51,186 bases of DNA from Candidatus Magasanikiibacteriota bacterium (lineage in GTDB: Bacteria; Patescibacteriota; Patescibacteriia; Magasanikbacterales; UBA922), in contig JABIFP010000003.1 of assembly GCA_018650645.1 (NCBI GenBank), positions 1 through 51,186 on the forward strand. The letters are read 5' to 3'. A model generated the notes under the pieces. That model was not told the DNA's origin, made no database searches, and saw only the letters and a list, made by a program, of their open reading frames with translations. Both the position numbers and the translations under genes were made by a program. Shown here one piece after another: positions 1-7,307 of this stretch. Every line of letters starts with the position of its first letter. The first letter of the stretch is position 1.

Positions 1-737
1 CCCGCCTCTGTTCCATCATAAACTAGGGTAATGAAATACCAAGTATCTGCAGCCAAAGCAGCTCCACTCGTCTCAACAAAATCTCCACTGTCAGAGCCGT
101 TACTCACAAAAAATATAAGCTCATCCTCATCAGTAGCATTTCCAGAACGTAATGCCCAGGAAAAATCACCACTGGTAAAAGTGTTTCCCTTAAACATAAT
201 GGTTTGCTTTTCCTCTATAGTCGTCTGATTTAACCAAAAGCTAACAGAAAGCGAAGCATCTCCGTCAAAGGCTGCTTGATCAGCAATAGTTACGTAGTCG
301 CCGGTGCCATCAAGTGTTCCTCCCCTATCCAATTTTCCAGCTGTTAATGTAGTGGCACCACCACTGGCAACCCCATGATACCCATTTCCAGACGCATCAA
401 CTACTTCATCAGCCGTTCCATCCCAAGATGCTTCATCCATATGCAGTAGCACCAAGTTATTTGTCATGTCTGTCCACCCACTTGCTTGGCTATCCGGTAA
501 CTCCCAAAAATTCGTTGTTCCTGAAATTTCTACCCAACTATTTCCTGCATCCCAGGCAGATCCTGTATGTGTAGCTCCACCAAACCCAGAGGCGGTATTA
601 TCACTATCAGAAAAACTCACCGGCGCTCCAGCCTTAGACTGAAAAATTTGTAAAAAAGTTAGCGCAACTAAAAAAAGGATTACAAAAATCCCAATTCCAA
701 AAAAGATATGTGCGTACGGTCGTCTGACTGCTTCCAT
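1..737 (-). CDS. LamG/ConA-like surface protein, C-terminus cut by window edge
   Basis: The reading frame is open from the ATG at 737 to the window edge (245 codons), so the C-terminus is missing. An N-terminal membrane anchor (about residues 9-28, IFFGIGIFVILFLVALTFLQ) follows a short basic head. An extracellular region with the signature of a laminin-G/concanavalin-like lectin fold comes next: LLHMDEASW, then VVDASGNGYHG, then GTGDYVTIAD. This 'my-strand, VDASGNGNHG, DGTxDYVxI' pattern also occurs twice in the protein at 2452-4809. Such domains bind sugars or proteins at the cell surface; the ligand here is unknown. The anchor lacks a clear cleavage site, so the protein probably stays membrane bound, facing outward. 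The family-level call is firm, the function is not. Confidence 0.8.
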   Translation of the reverse strand, partial: MEAVRRPYAHIFFGIGIFVILFLVALTFLQIFQSKAGAPVSFSDSDNTASGFGGATHTGSAWDAGNSWVEISGTTNFWELPDSQASGWTDMTNNLVLLHMDEASWDGTADEVVDASGNGYHGVASGGATTLTAGKLDRGGTLDGTGDYVTIADQAAFDGDASLSVSFWLNQTTIEEKQTIMFKGNTFTSGDFSWALRSGNATDEDELIFFVSNGSDSGDFVETSGAALAADTWYFITLVYDGTEA

Positions 738-759
738 AATATAGCGATTATTTTCATGT

Positions 760-765
760 ATTATA
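760..765 (-). promoter_or_regulatory. Extended -10 promoter for the LamG-like gene
   Basis: The minus strand reads TGTTATAAT, a perfect -10 hexamer with an upstream TG. It lies 22 bases before the ATG at 737 and just after the helicase gene ends. No good -35 is visible, which fits an extended -10 promoter. Confidence 0.45.
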
Positions 766-788
766 ACATAAAAATATAACCCGCTACA

Positions 789-2111
789 CTATTTCTCCCC
801 AGCGAATGCCTTCACGCGCTGATCCATAATAATACTCCTCGGCCCAATCGGTTTTTTTAATACAATCCCTTCTAATGATGTACATCTGCTTAACGCTACA
901 TATGTCTGTCCATGCGCAAAGCTTCCCCTTCCCATATCAATAATAACATTATCAAATGTCTTCCCCTGACTTTTATGAATGGTGATTGCCCAGGCAAGCT
1001 TAAACGGAATCTGCCTAAAGCTTCCTATCATCTCGCGCTCAAATTGCCCTTTTTGAAATACGTATTTAGAAATCTCCCAAAGATGTAACCCTACATCTAC
1101 CACAAGTCCATCATCTTTTTTAATTTTCACGAGCGGTTCAAAAGCCTTCCGCTCTTCAGAATACGTTTCTTTAATTTCCAGAATAGTTCCAATGGTTCCA
1201 TTTACCCACCTACGCTCACCATCATTACATACAAACATGATTTGTGCCCCTTCCTTGAGTGTCACAACCTCATCGTTTGGATATAAATTTCTTGCAATAG
1301 ACCCCTTTTGTGTTGCCGTATATGACCGCTCATCTCCTGGCAGTTCTGCAAGACGCTTCATATTAATCCTATTTGCGTCTGCGTTTGTAGTCATCAAATA
1401 AATATATCGCCCATTTTTTGGTGGCTCAAACTGATAATCACATCGTTGGTTTAATAAATTGAATTCATTAGGGCCAGCAATCCCCTCACGGACAGCATTT
1501 AATACATCAATAAATTCCCTATCTGTCTGTCTATAAATTTTGTTCAATTCGATTTTTTGTACATTGAATCCTCCGCTAAATAAATCACTTTGCCCTTTAA
1601 ACACCTCTGCATGAAAAAAATATGGCGCCTCATATTCTGAGTAAAATTTGTCTTTATCTGCTGACGTAACTACTGGCGGTAACTGATACAGATCACCAAA
1701 GAACACCATCTGTACTCCACCAAATGGACGCTTGTCTTGCCGCGCTTTTCGTAAAAAAATATCAATAGCATCAAGCAGATCTGCTCGCACCATAGAAATC
1801 TCATCGATCATGATCGTTTTTAGGTGCCTATACTTTTTCGCTCGTTTTTCATCAATACGCTTTTTTGCTGCTTCATCTTTCTCAAACCCTGGTTTTAGAC
1901 CAAAAAAAGAATGAATTGTTTCTCCATTTACGTGAATGGCCGCTATTCCCGTTGGGGCAAGCACAACCGTTCGCTTCTTTGCCTGCAGCCGAATATGCGC
2001 AAGGAGGGTTGATTTTCCGGTTCCGGCCTTTCCTGTAATATAAAGATGCTCATCTGTTTCATTGATAAGCTTGAGGGCTTTTTTAGCCTCTTTACAAAAT
2101 TTCATCTTCAT
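789..2111 (-). CDS. Pif1/RecD-like ATP-dependent DNA helicase (SF1)
   Basis: A compact (440 aa) superfamily-1 helicase of the Pif1 type, which unwinds DNA 5' to 3' and can resolve forks or G-quadruplexes in characterised homologues. Visible motifs are Walker A GKAGTGKST (about 27-35), motif Ia with LAPTGIAA (51-58), Walker B MIDEIS (101-106), the Q-containing FGDLYQLPPV motif III, and the C-terminal UvrD_C_2 block AWAITIHKSQGKTFDNV followed by YVALSRC. The frame also has ATGs at 2129 and 2105. I chose 2111 because a TGG-TATACT extended -10 covers the codons after 2129 and would put transcription start near 2113. The true start could be 2105. The gene stands alone. Confidence 0.88.
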   Translation of the reverse strand: MKMKFCKEAKKALKLINETDEHLYITGKAGTGKSTLLAHIRLQAKKRTVVLAPTGIAAIHVNGETIHSFFGLKPGFEKDEAAKKRIDEKRAKKYRHLKTIMIDEISMVRADLLDAIDIFLRKARQDKRPFGGVQMVFFGDLYQLPPVVTSADKDKFYSEYEAPYFFHAEVFKGQSDLFSGGFNVQKIELNKIYRQTDREFIDVLNAVREGIAGPNEFNLLNQRCDYQFEPPKNGRYIYLMTTNADANRINMKRLAELPGDERSYTATQKGSIARNLYPNDEVVTLKEGAQIMFVCNDGERRWVNGTIGTILEIKETYSEERKAFEPLVKIKKDDGLVVDVGLHLWEISKYVFQKGQFEREMIGSFRQIPFKLAWAITIHKSQGKTFDNVIIDMGRGSFAHGQTYVALSRCTSLEGIVLKKPIGPRSIIMDQRVKAFAGEK

Positions 2112-2119
2112 GGAGCAGC

Positions 2120-2125
2120 AGTATA
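2120..2125 (-). promoter_or_regulatory. Extended -10 promoter overlapping the helicase 5' end
   Basis: The minus strand reads ATGG-TATACT. The upstream TG makes an extended -10, with a poor -35 (CTGTCA) 17 bases upstream. It lies inside the longest open frame of the helicase. Transcripts would therefore start at or a few bases before the chosen ATG, giving a leaderless or nearly leaderless mRNA. Confidence 0.4.
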
Positions 2126-2170
2126 CCATGAATTACCATTCCTGACAGGAGAACAACACTCCACACGAAC

Positions 2171-2200
2171 AAAAAAGCCCCTAGCGATTAACTAGTGGCT
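2171..2200 (-). terminator. Intrinsic terminator of the 64-aa gene
   Basis: On the minus strand AGCCACTAG and CTAGGGGCT pair (one mismatch) around a loop that contains the TAA stop of the 64-aa ORF, followed by six T. A terminator overlapping the stop supports the upstream small gene being real. Confidence 0.7.
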
Positions 2201-2382
2201 TTCGTTGTTGGTTTATACATGCGGTTTCCAATACTTCTTAAGCGCGCGGCACCAGTAGTGCTGCTCCCTTTAGAATGGAATCCATGCTGCTTGCCGTGAG
2301 CTGGTGGCATATAGCCAGGCTTTGGTGTGCCGGTTTTTTTCTTTTCTTCGGCAGCAAGCTTGTTGAGTACCTTGAATAACAT
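2188..2382 (-). CDS. Small basic protein of unknown function (64 aa)
   Basis: Not recognised. The 64 residues are basic and low in hydrophobics, with an N-terminal amphipathic stretch (MLFKVLNKLAAEEKKK) and a Gly/Ser/His-rich middle (GKQHGFHSKGSS) ending in an Arg/Lys-rich segment. There is no signal peptide or membrane segment. It is probably disordered and could bind nucleic acid, but that is inference. It has its own candidate TTGACA promoter about 50 bases upstream and a terminator whose loop holds the stop codon, so it appears to be a one-gene unit. No Shine-Dalgarno is evident. A longer ORF in another frame (2238-2447) overlaps it and looks less likely. Confidence 0.55.
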   Translation of the reverse strand: MLFKVLNKLAAEEKKKTGTPKPGYMPPAHGKQHGFHSKGSSTTGAARLRSIGNRMYKPTTKATS

Positions 2383-2409
2383 ATACTAAAATGATTGATT
2401 TCTGCCCTT

Positions 2410-2438
2410 ATATTGGCATACTTTATAGTATTTGTCAA
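2410..2438 (-). promoter_or_regulatory. Candidate promoter for the 64-aa gene
   Basis: TTGACA lies on the minus strand at 2433-2438, with CAATAT 17 bases downstream (2410-2415). The -35 is perfect and the -10 weak. It falls between the stop of the 785-aa gene and the small ORF. Confidence 0.4.
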
Positions 2439-2451
2439 TCGGTGCAAGCCC

Positions 2452-4809
2452 CTACATGCGCGCTAATGCCGCAACATCAGCACTGCTGAGTTCACGGTTG
2501 TAAACGCGCACATCGTCAATTCGTCCAGCAAAAAGATCAAGTGCCGTCCCAGATCTGTCCCCGCTCGCGAATTTTGTGTCATTATTCGTTGCTCCAATAC
2601 CAATGTTTCCACTATGCGCCCAAAGCTGAGAACCCGCCCCGCTTGCTATAAGCGCGCCATCAAGATACCCCTTAAACGCCCCTTCTTCAAGCGTAGCACC
2701 TCCATGTAGCGTGAATGCTACATGATGCCACTGCCCAGCTTGCACTGCACCTAAATCAAGGTATGTTCCTTGCCAGTTGCTTTCTCCCCCTGGCTCATTC
2801 CATCCAGCAGCAAATACATGGCCGTTTTCAATATAGATATTTAATCCGCGTACCGTTCCGCCTTCTTCAAAGAGTACCTGCCGCTCTGCAGTATTATCTG
2901 GATTGAACCATAGCCCAACAGATCGCTCACCATGAGTACCAAGGTTGATAAGAGATGAATCAGCAAAAGCCAAATAGTCATTTATTCCATCAAATCCAAC
3001 CGCCCATCCAAATTTCCCCATTTGTGAATACAGTGCTCCGTTTTTTAGCGTTGCATTATTTCCGTTTCCTGAAGCATCTGTGCTGTACTCATTAAACGTA
3101 AGTTGCATCACAAGCGAATCCCTAGAAATAGGATCCTCATCGATTTCTGTTTCCGTAGGAAGCACTTCATCAAAGGCCATTAACCCTCGGACCTCAAGAG
3201 CCGTAAGCGCGCGATTATACACACGGAATTCATCAATCATTCCCTGAAGTGAATGGTCGCCTGTACTGGCATTTTCCTTTGTATGAAAGAGCACTCCATC
3301 ATTTACCGCACCAATTCCAATGTTTCCGCTATGTGCCCAAAGCTGAGAACCTGCTCCACTGCCAAATTGTTCGCCATCTAAATACGCTACAAACGCATCG
3401 TCTTCAAGCGCGGCTCCAGCATCCAAAGTTAGCACAACATGATGCCATGTTCCTGCAACTACAGCGTCAGTAGAGAGATATGTTCCCTGCCAGTTACTTT
3501 CTTTTGCAGGCGTGTTCCATCCACCAACATATAGATTTCCGCTATCCAGATAGATCGCTAATCCACGCACATGTGCTCCTTCTTCAAACAGTACTTGTCT
3601 TGTTTGTGTATCATCCGCGCGGAACCATAAACTTACTGATCTTTCACCGTGTACACCCAAATTAATTTGCGCGCTATCATTCATTGCAATGTAATCTTTT
3701 GTTCCATCAAATTGAGCAGCACCATTTACCTGTCCTTGTGCCGTTACGCTCGCATTTCCTTTCAGTACTCCGCTATTTCCATTTTGAGAACTGTCAGCTC
3801 CATTTCTATCGAGTTTTAAATGACTCACTAGTCCTTCCGGAGAAACCGGTTCTGGTTCTGGCTCCGGTTCTGGTTCTGGTTCCGGCTCTGGTTCTGGTTC
3901 CGGCTCTGGCTCTGGCACCTCAATCACAACAGGATACCCAGAAAGTCTTCCAATCGATTTATCTGAATCAGAAGCAAGATAAATTGTTGCTGTCTGCTGC
4001 GGTGGATTCGTTACCACAACCACGCCTTCCTGATTATTTATTGGCACACCATTGTAGTCGTTCACAAGCGAGCCGTCTGGTCGTAATTCGAGTAATCGAT
4101 TTGGTCCATCATGTAGTACGTACAATAATCCCGTGTCGGTATTAAACGATAAATCAGAAATATCTCCTCCAGGAGAACCTGCCGGAAGTGGAATTCCCCA
4201 CCAATCGTTGATTACGCCTGATGCATTTAAATCTAAATCAAATGCGTAAAGTAAAAAATCATCTTTAACATCTCCACCAGCAACTGGTGCACGCTGGATT
4301 CCTGCAAAAAATACTCCTCCAGAAGTGCTGTGCTTTTCAACCGGTAAAAATTCATTCGGTACAAAAGCGATTCCTTCCATTCCAAGATTATTCGCTCCCG
4401 TTAGAACACTCGTTACATTCCATACCTTTTCTCCAAACACTTGCGTATTCCAATCATACGTCACAATAGCATCAGGATGCTCAATACCTATAAACACCTC
4501 CGCCTGCCCTGGTACAAGTGTTACCGCTTCAAAATCAGTTCCCACATCACTTTTACGCGGTGCACGCATTACTTGCCCGGTTCCATCCATATTCATGCGA
4601 GTAATCTTTCCGTCGTCACTGACCGTAAAGAGTGCATTATCCTCCCTATCCCAGGCTAATCCACTTGGTTCATAATTCCCTTCAGATACAATTGCGATAT
4701 CAACCAATCGAGTAGTTTGCGCAGGCCAAGCCACTGCAGCGCTTGCTGCAATAGGTATAAGCATTGCACCTAACATCAGTATCCCCCATTTTTTCATCAA
4801 TCTATGCAT
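2452..4809 (-). CDS. Secreted protein: beta-propeller-like head plus two LamG domains
   Basis: 785 aa. A signal peptide (about 1-24, ending ASAAVA) is followed by a region of about 280 residues resembling SdiA-regulated/NHL-type beta-propeller proteins: EPSGLAWDREDNALFTVSDD, then LGMEGIAF, then ISDLSFNTDTGLLYVLHDG. A run of about 24 alternating Glu-Pro residues forms a stiff spacer. Two LamG/concanavalin-like domains of about 210 residues follow, each with the pattern DSSQNGNSG, then DYIAMNDS, RSVSLWF, WHHVVLTL and FRVYNRAL. The two LamG copies are clearly related to each other. The second ATG at 4797 (MKKWGIL) is an equally good start. It is likely exported for surface adhesion or glycan binding; the ligand is unknown. 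It is monocistronic. Confidence 0.82.
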   Translation of the reverse strand: MHRLMKKWGILMLGAMLIPIAASAAVAWPAQTTRLVDIAIVSEGNYEPSGLAWDREDNALFTVSDDGKITRMNMDGTGQVMRAPRKSDVGTDFEAVTLVPGQAEVFIGIEHPDAIVTYDWNTQVFGEKVWNVTSVLTGANNLGMEGIAFVPNEFLPVEKHSTSGGVFFAGIQRAPVAGGDVKDDFLLYAFDLDLNASGVINDWWGIPLPAGSPGGDISDLSFNTDTGLLYVLHDGPNRLLELRPDGSLVNDYNGVPINNQEGVVVVTNPPQQTATIYLASDSDKSIGRLSGYPVVIEVPEPEPEPEPEPEPEPEPEPEPEPVSPEGLVSHLKLDRNGADSSQNGNSGVLKGNASVTAQGQVNGAAQFDGTKDYIAMNDSAQINLGVHGERSVSLWFRADDTQTRQVLFEEGAHVRGLAIYLDSGNLYVGGWNTPAKESNWQGTYLSTDAVVAGTWHHVVLTLDAGAALEDDAFVAYLDGEQFGSGAGSQLWAHSGNIGIGAVNDGVLFHTKENASTGDHSLQGMIDEFRVYNRALTALEVRGLMAFDEVLPTETEIDEDPISRDSLVMQLTFNEYSTDASGNGNNATLKNGALYSQMGKFGWAVGFDGINDYLAFADSSLINLGTHGERSVGLWFNPDNTAERQVLFEEGGTVRGLNIYIENGHVFAAGWNEPGGESNWQGTYLDLGAVQAGQWHHVAFTLHGGATLEEGAFKGYLDGALIASGAGSQLWAHSGNIGIGATNNDTKFASGDRSGTALDLFAGRIDDVRVYNRELSSADVAALARM

Positions 4810-4872
4810 ACAAAAAGGTTATATATTATTAGTATGTATAGTAGCGTACTTACAGATAATTGCAAATGAAAA

Positions 4873-4897
4873 GACCAGCGTTCATAGAGCGCCGGTC
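4873..4897 (-). terminator. Terminator after tRNA-Asn (hairpin works on both strands)
   Basis: GACCGGCG pairs with CGCTGGTC around a 9-base loop, followed on the minus strand by CTTTTCATT. On the plus strand the same hairpin is followed by six T, so it may also stop rightward transcripts. Confidence 0.7.
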
Positions 4898-4904
4898 TTT
4901 TTTG

Positions 4905-4976
4905 CTCCCCCGCCTGGATTTGAACCAGGAACCTTCCGGTTAACAGCCGGACGTTCTACCGTTGAACTACAAGGGA
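4905..4976 (-). tRNA. tRNA-Asn(GUU)
   Basis: The minus strand folds as a full cloverleaf. The acceptor UCCCUUG pairs with CGGGGGA with G73 as discriminator, the anticodon GUU lies in the loop CUGUUAA, and the T-arm reads GGUUCAAAUCC. The 3' CCA is not encoded. The first 18 nucleotides plus two upstream bases are repeated exactly at 5036-5055. Confidence 0.95.
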
Positions 4977-5055
4977 ATGAATTGCTTGCAGAAATAGCCC
5001 GCCAAAGCTCGGACGAAGTACTGAGCGTAGGAGGGCCGTTGAACTACAAGGGAAT
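4959..5055 (-). repeat. 20-bp direct repeat of the tRNA-Asn 5' end flanking a palindromic element
   Basis: The 20-mer CCGTTGAACTACAAGGGAAT (plus strand) occurs at 4959-4978, inside the tRNA, and again exactly at 5036-5055. Between them lies a small GC-rich palindromic element. The arrangement looks like insertion with duplication of the target, leaving a tRNA 5' remnant upstream of the intact gene. Confidence 0.8.
4998..5036. repeat. REP-like palindromic element (CCGCC..GCGTAGGAGGG)
   Basis: CCCGCCAAAGCT and AGCGTAGGAGGG bracket a short centre. Two related elements at 44820-44850 and 45116-45141 share the GCC-GTAGCT / GCGTAGGC core. Short palindromes of this style are frequent in Patescibacteria genomes as I remember them; the exact family is not named here. 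Confidence 0.6.
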
Positions 5056-5062
5056 ATAAACG

Positions 5063-5080
5063 AAAAAACCGCTTTCGCGG
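5063..5080 (-). terminator. Intrinsic terminator downstream of the substrate-binding protein gene
   Basis: On the minus strand CCGC-GAAA-GCGG is followed by six T. A weaker GC hairpin with a T-run lies just before it (about 5100-5120). The tRNA-Asn gene is downstream of this terminator. Confidence 0.7.
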
Positions 5081-5201
5081 CTCTCTTTACTTTGTAGCAA
5101 AAAGCGCCGCTATTGCGGATTATTGCTATTATTTACTACAGAGTATTTCATACCTATATATCTAACCATACCCCATTTTTTTCGTCAAACACTTATCCAC
5201 A

Positions 5202-6221
5202 CTAGCGACGTATTCCTGCCAGAATAGGATCTATGTCATGAAGTGGTGCATCATTTATCATCTCGGTGTAATCTGGCACGCGAATAGCGTCAGTTAGCCC
5301 ATTCGCTATTGCCCATTTAGCCTCTTGCTCAAGTGTAAGTAATAGCCCAGAATCAAGTCTGACAGCAAAGTCCGATGCCCGTAAATTAGCTATTAATACA
5401 TTTTTATCTACGCCAACATTAGCAGAAACAATAGCCATAGCATCTGCAAAGTTTGTTTCTACAAATACTTGTGCACGCAAAAGCGCTTCTAAAAATCCTT
5501 TTGTTTGATCAGGATGAGTCAGAGCATATTCCTGTTGCACACCAATCAAGAAATATGGCGCATATACAACATCTCTAAACGTGATTGCTCGCTTCCCTAA
5601 ACGCTTTTCTGCCGCAGTATGGATTGGAAACCATGTAGCAAGCGCATCAACCTCTCCATTCTCTAAAGCACCTATTAAATCACCCGGTGCAAAGTGCATC
5701 ATAGTAATCGATTGAATTGGAATATTATGTGCAGCGAGTGAACGCCCCAAATAAAATTCTCCATTAGATCCTTTTGTTACCCCAATGTTCTTTCCTCTTA
5801 AATCCCTATATGTTTCAATATCTGCATTTCTATTTGCTACTATGGCCATGTGATTTCCAATACTCATGGTCTGAGCTAAGACAAAAATCTCTTCCTCCAT
5901 CAGCCCACTATGCATAAATGGCGTTTCAGACCCCGCGCTAAATTGTACATCTCCTACAAGAAGCCCTTCTATTCCAGCTCTTCCATGCGCGTATGATGTA
6001 TCAAATATCACCTCAAGTCCTGCATCCGTAAAATACCCTTTCTCTTCTGCAACATATACAAGCGAACCAACTAAAGACTTCGTATCAGCAAATACTACTT
6101 GCTCAATATCTTTTCCAGTCATCACATTGGCAGCAAATTCTGGTGTTTGTAATACCGAATAGATTCCACCTCCTAAAACACAAAGTAATATCGCAATAAT
6201 TCCCCATTCCTTTTTCCCCAT
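5202..6221 (-). CDS. NMT1/SsuA-like periplasmic-type substrate-binding protein, orphan
   Basis: 339 aa. An N-terminal membrane anchor (about 5-22) precedes a type-2 solute-binding fold of the SsuA/NMT1/ThiY group: QVVFADTKSLVGSLVYVAEE, then EKGYFTDAGLEVIF, GLLVGDVQFSAGSETPFM, LRGKNIGVTKGSNGEFYLG and NGEVDALATWFPIH. Homologues deliver nitrate, sulfonates, taurine or pyrimidine precursors to an ABC transporter. There is no lipobox Cys, so it is probably tethered by its uncleaved N-terminal helix. No permease or ATPase gene lies nearby, so either the transporter is encoded elsewhere or the protein acts as a sensor or scavenger. Ligand unknown. The fold call is strong. Confidence 0.85.
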   Translation of the reverse strand: MGKKEWGIIAILLCVLGGGIYSVLQTPEFAANVMTGKDIEQVVFADTKSLVGSLVYVAEEKGYFTDAGLEVIFDTSYAHGRAGIEGLLVGDVQFSAGSETPFMHSGLMEEEIFVLAQTMSIGNHMAIVANRNADIETYRDLRGKNIGVTKGSNGEFYLGRSLAAHNIPIQSITMMHFAPGDLIGALENGEVDALATWFPIHTAAEKRLGKRAITFRDVVYAPYFLIGVQQEYALTHPDQTKGFLEALLRAQVFVETNFADAMAIVSANVGVDKNVLIANLRASDFAVRLDSGLLLTLEQEAKWAIANGLTDAIRVPDYTEMINDAPLHDIDPILAGIRR

Positions 6222-6257
6222 AGAAGTTTATTAAGTATGCAAACAGTATAACAAATA

Positions 6258-6680
6258 TTACTCGTACGCAGAAATGCTTTTTAACGATCCTGAAATAATT
6301 TCGGACCAATGTGCGCGTAAAAAATCAGGTAATAGTTCTCCTTCTGCAATCGATTCTTTCCATACTATTTCTTCGAGTTCTACTTCTGTATGAGAACCAC
6401 CAAGTTCTGCCAAAAAATCATTTCCGTTACTCACCTCATAAAAAAATTCCAAACTATAGCTTCCTCCCTCGTAAAAAAATTCATTAATAAACCGCAACTC
6501 CCCAACTTTAGCTGTTACCCCTAACTCCTCTTCTAGTTCTCTTACCAGCGCTGCCTTCATTGATTCATTATCATCGAGCTTTCCACCAGGCAAAGCATAA
6601 TATGGTCGCCCTTTATGTTTTACAAGGAGCAATTTTCCGTCCGCAACAATCAGTCCTCTTACAGCAATTTTTGTTTCCAT
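6258..6680 (-). CDS. NUDIX hydrolase
   Basis: 140 aa from the ATG at 6680; an in-frame upstream ATG at 6722 would add 14 unlikely residues. The NUDIX box GGKLDDNESMKAAL..RELEEELG (about 32-54) has all the glutamates that bind the catalytic Mg2+. The preceding segment (RGLIVADGKLLLVKHKGRPY) is the typical first strand pair. NUDIX enzymes cleave nucleoside diphosphates linked to another group, for example oxidised dNTPs, NDP-sugars or dinucleotides. The C-terminus gives no reliable substrate signature. It lies head to head with the gene at 6792 and 36 bases from the start of the binding-protein gene, so the two may share a transcript. Confidence 0.88.
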   Translation of the reverse strand: METKIAVRGLIVADGKLLLVKHKGRPYYALPGGKLDDNESMKAALVRELEEELGVTAKVGELRFINEFFYEGGSYSLEFFYEVSNGNDFLAELGGSHTEVELEEIVWKESIAEGELLPDFLRAHWSEIISGSLKSISAYE

Positions 6681-6758
6681 ATATTCGTTATTAGTGCAGT
6701 CATTGTAACAATAGAGAAGCAAACTCGCAATGACATATCACAAACAGGGCTTTTTTGC

Positions 6759-6764
6759 TATACT
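6759..6764 (+). promoter_or_regulatory. Extended -10 promoter for the 6792-8676 genes
   Basis: TTGC-TATACT contains TG one base before the -10 hexamer, 28 bases upstream of the ATG at 6792. No clear -35 is present. Confidence 0.45.
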
Positions 6765-6791
6765 GATCACATCATTCTTTAGAAGCTATCT

Positions 6792-7307
6792 ATGCCAAGA
6801 GCAAAGACCAAGACCAAGGTCAAGGTCAATACAAAAACGAAAGCAATTGCAATTACGGGAATCGCTCTTGCTGCGGCTGGGGCTGCATATGCAGGATTTG
6901 CTATGCGAAATAATGGGTATTCAACATTTTCTGTTGAGTGTCATGATGGGTCATGGATGAACTGGAATGCACAAGTGCAAGAAATGGGATATAGAGGTGA
7001 AGACGCATACTCAGCTTTTCCAGGTATAGAATGTAGAACACCTAATGCTGTAAAAACAGGCGCACGCATTTTTTGTATGGATAAGCAAAATCCAGAAACA
7101 GGTAAAACTGGGATTAATTCGTGGAGCATGAGTGGAAAATGTCAGATGAACCAGAATAGATATAGAGATGGGTATAGAAATGGATATCGATTTGGTTATA
7201 ATGTTGGCTATCAAGGACAAGCCGTAGAAGAAGCACCTCAAGAGAAAAAATCCGTTTTTAAAAAACCTTCTTTCTTGAAAAAATCATACTACACTAAGAA
7301 GAAATAA
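6792..7307 (+). CDS. Membrane-anchored Cys-containing protein of unknown function
   Basis: 171 aa, not recognised. A very basic head (MPRAKTKTKVKVNTKTK) precedes one membrane segment (about 18-38, Ala/Gly/Ile-rich). An outward domain with Cys at about 49, 76, 94 and 117 follows and could form two disulfides. A Tyr/Arg/Gly repeat (RYRDGYRNGYRFGYNVGY) comes before a Lys-rich tail (KKPSFLKKSYYTKKK). The positive-inside rule puts the head in the cytoplasm. Its stop TAA overlaps the ATG of the following glycosyltransferase-like gene (TAATG), so the two are translationally coupled. It may be a partner of that membrane enzyme, by position only. Confidence 0.65.
   Translation: MPRAKTKTKVKVNTKTKAIAITGIALAAAGAAYAGFAMRNNGYSTFSVECHDGSWMNWNAQVQEMGYRGEDAYSAFPGIECRTPNAVKTGARIFCMDKQNPETGKTGINSWSMSGKCQMNQNRYRDGYRNGYRFGYNVGYQGQAVEEAPQEKKSVFKKPSFLKKSYYTKKK

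Noticed and set aside
3841-3915. Hexamer repeat (GGTTCT-type) as a phase-variation switch
   Set aside because: The unit is six bases, so copy-number change keeps the frame; it only changes linker length.
3684-4145. 153-codon plus-strand ORF with VLVLAPVLVLVPALVL
   Set aside because: Antisense to the Glu-Pro hexamer repeat of the LamG protein.
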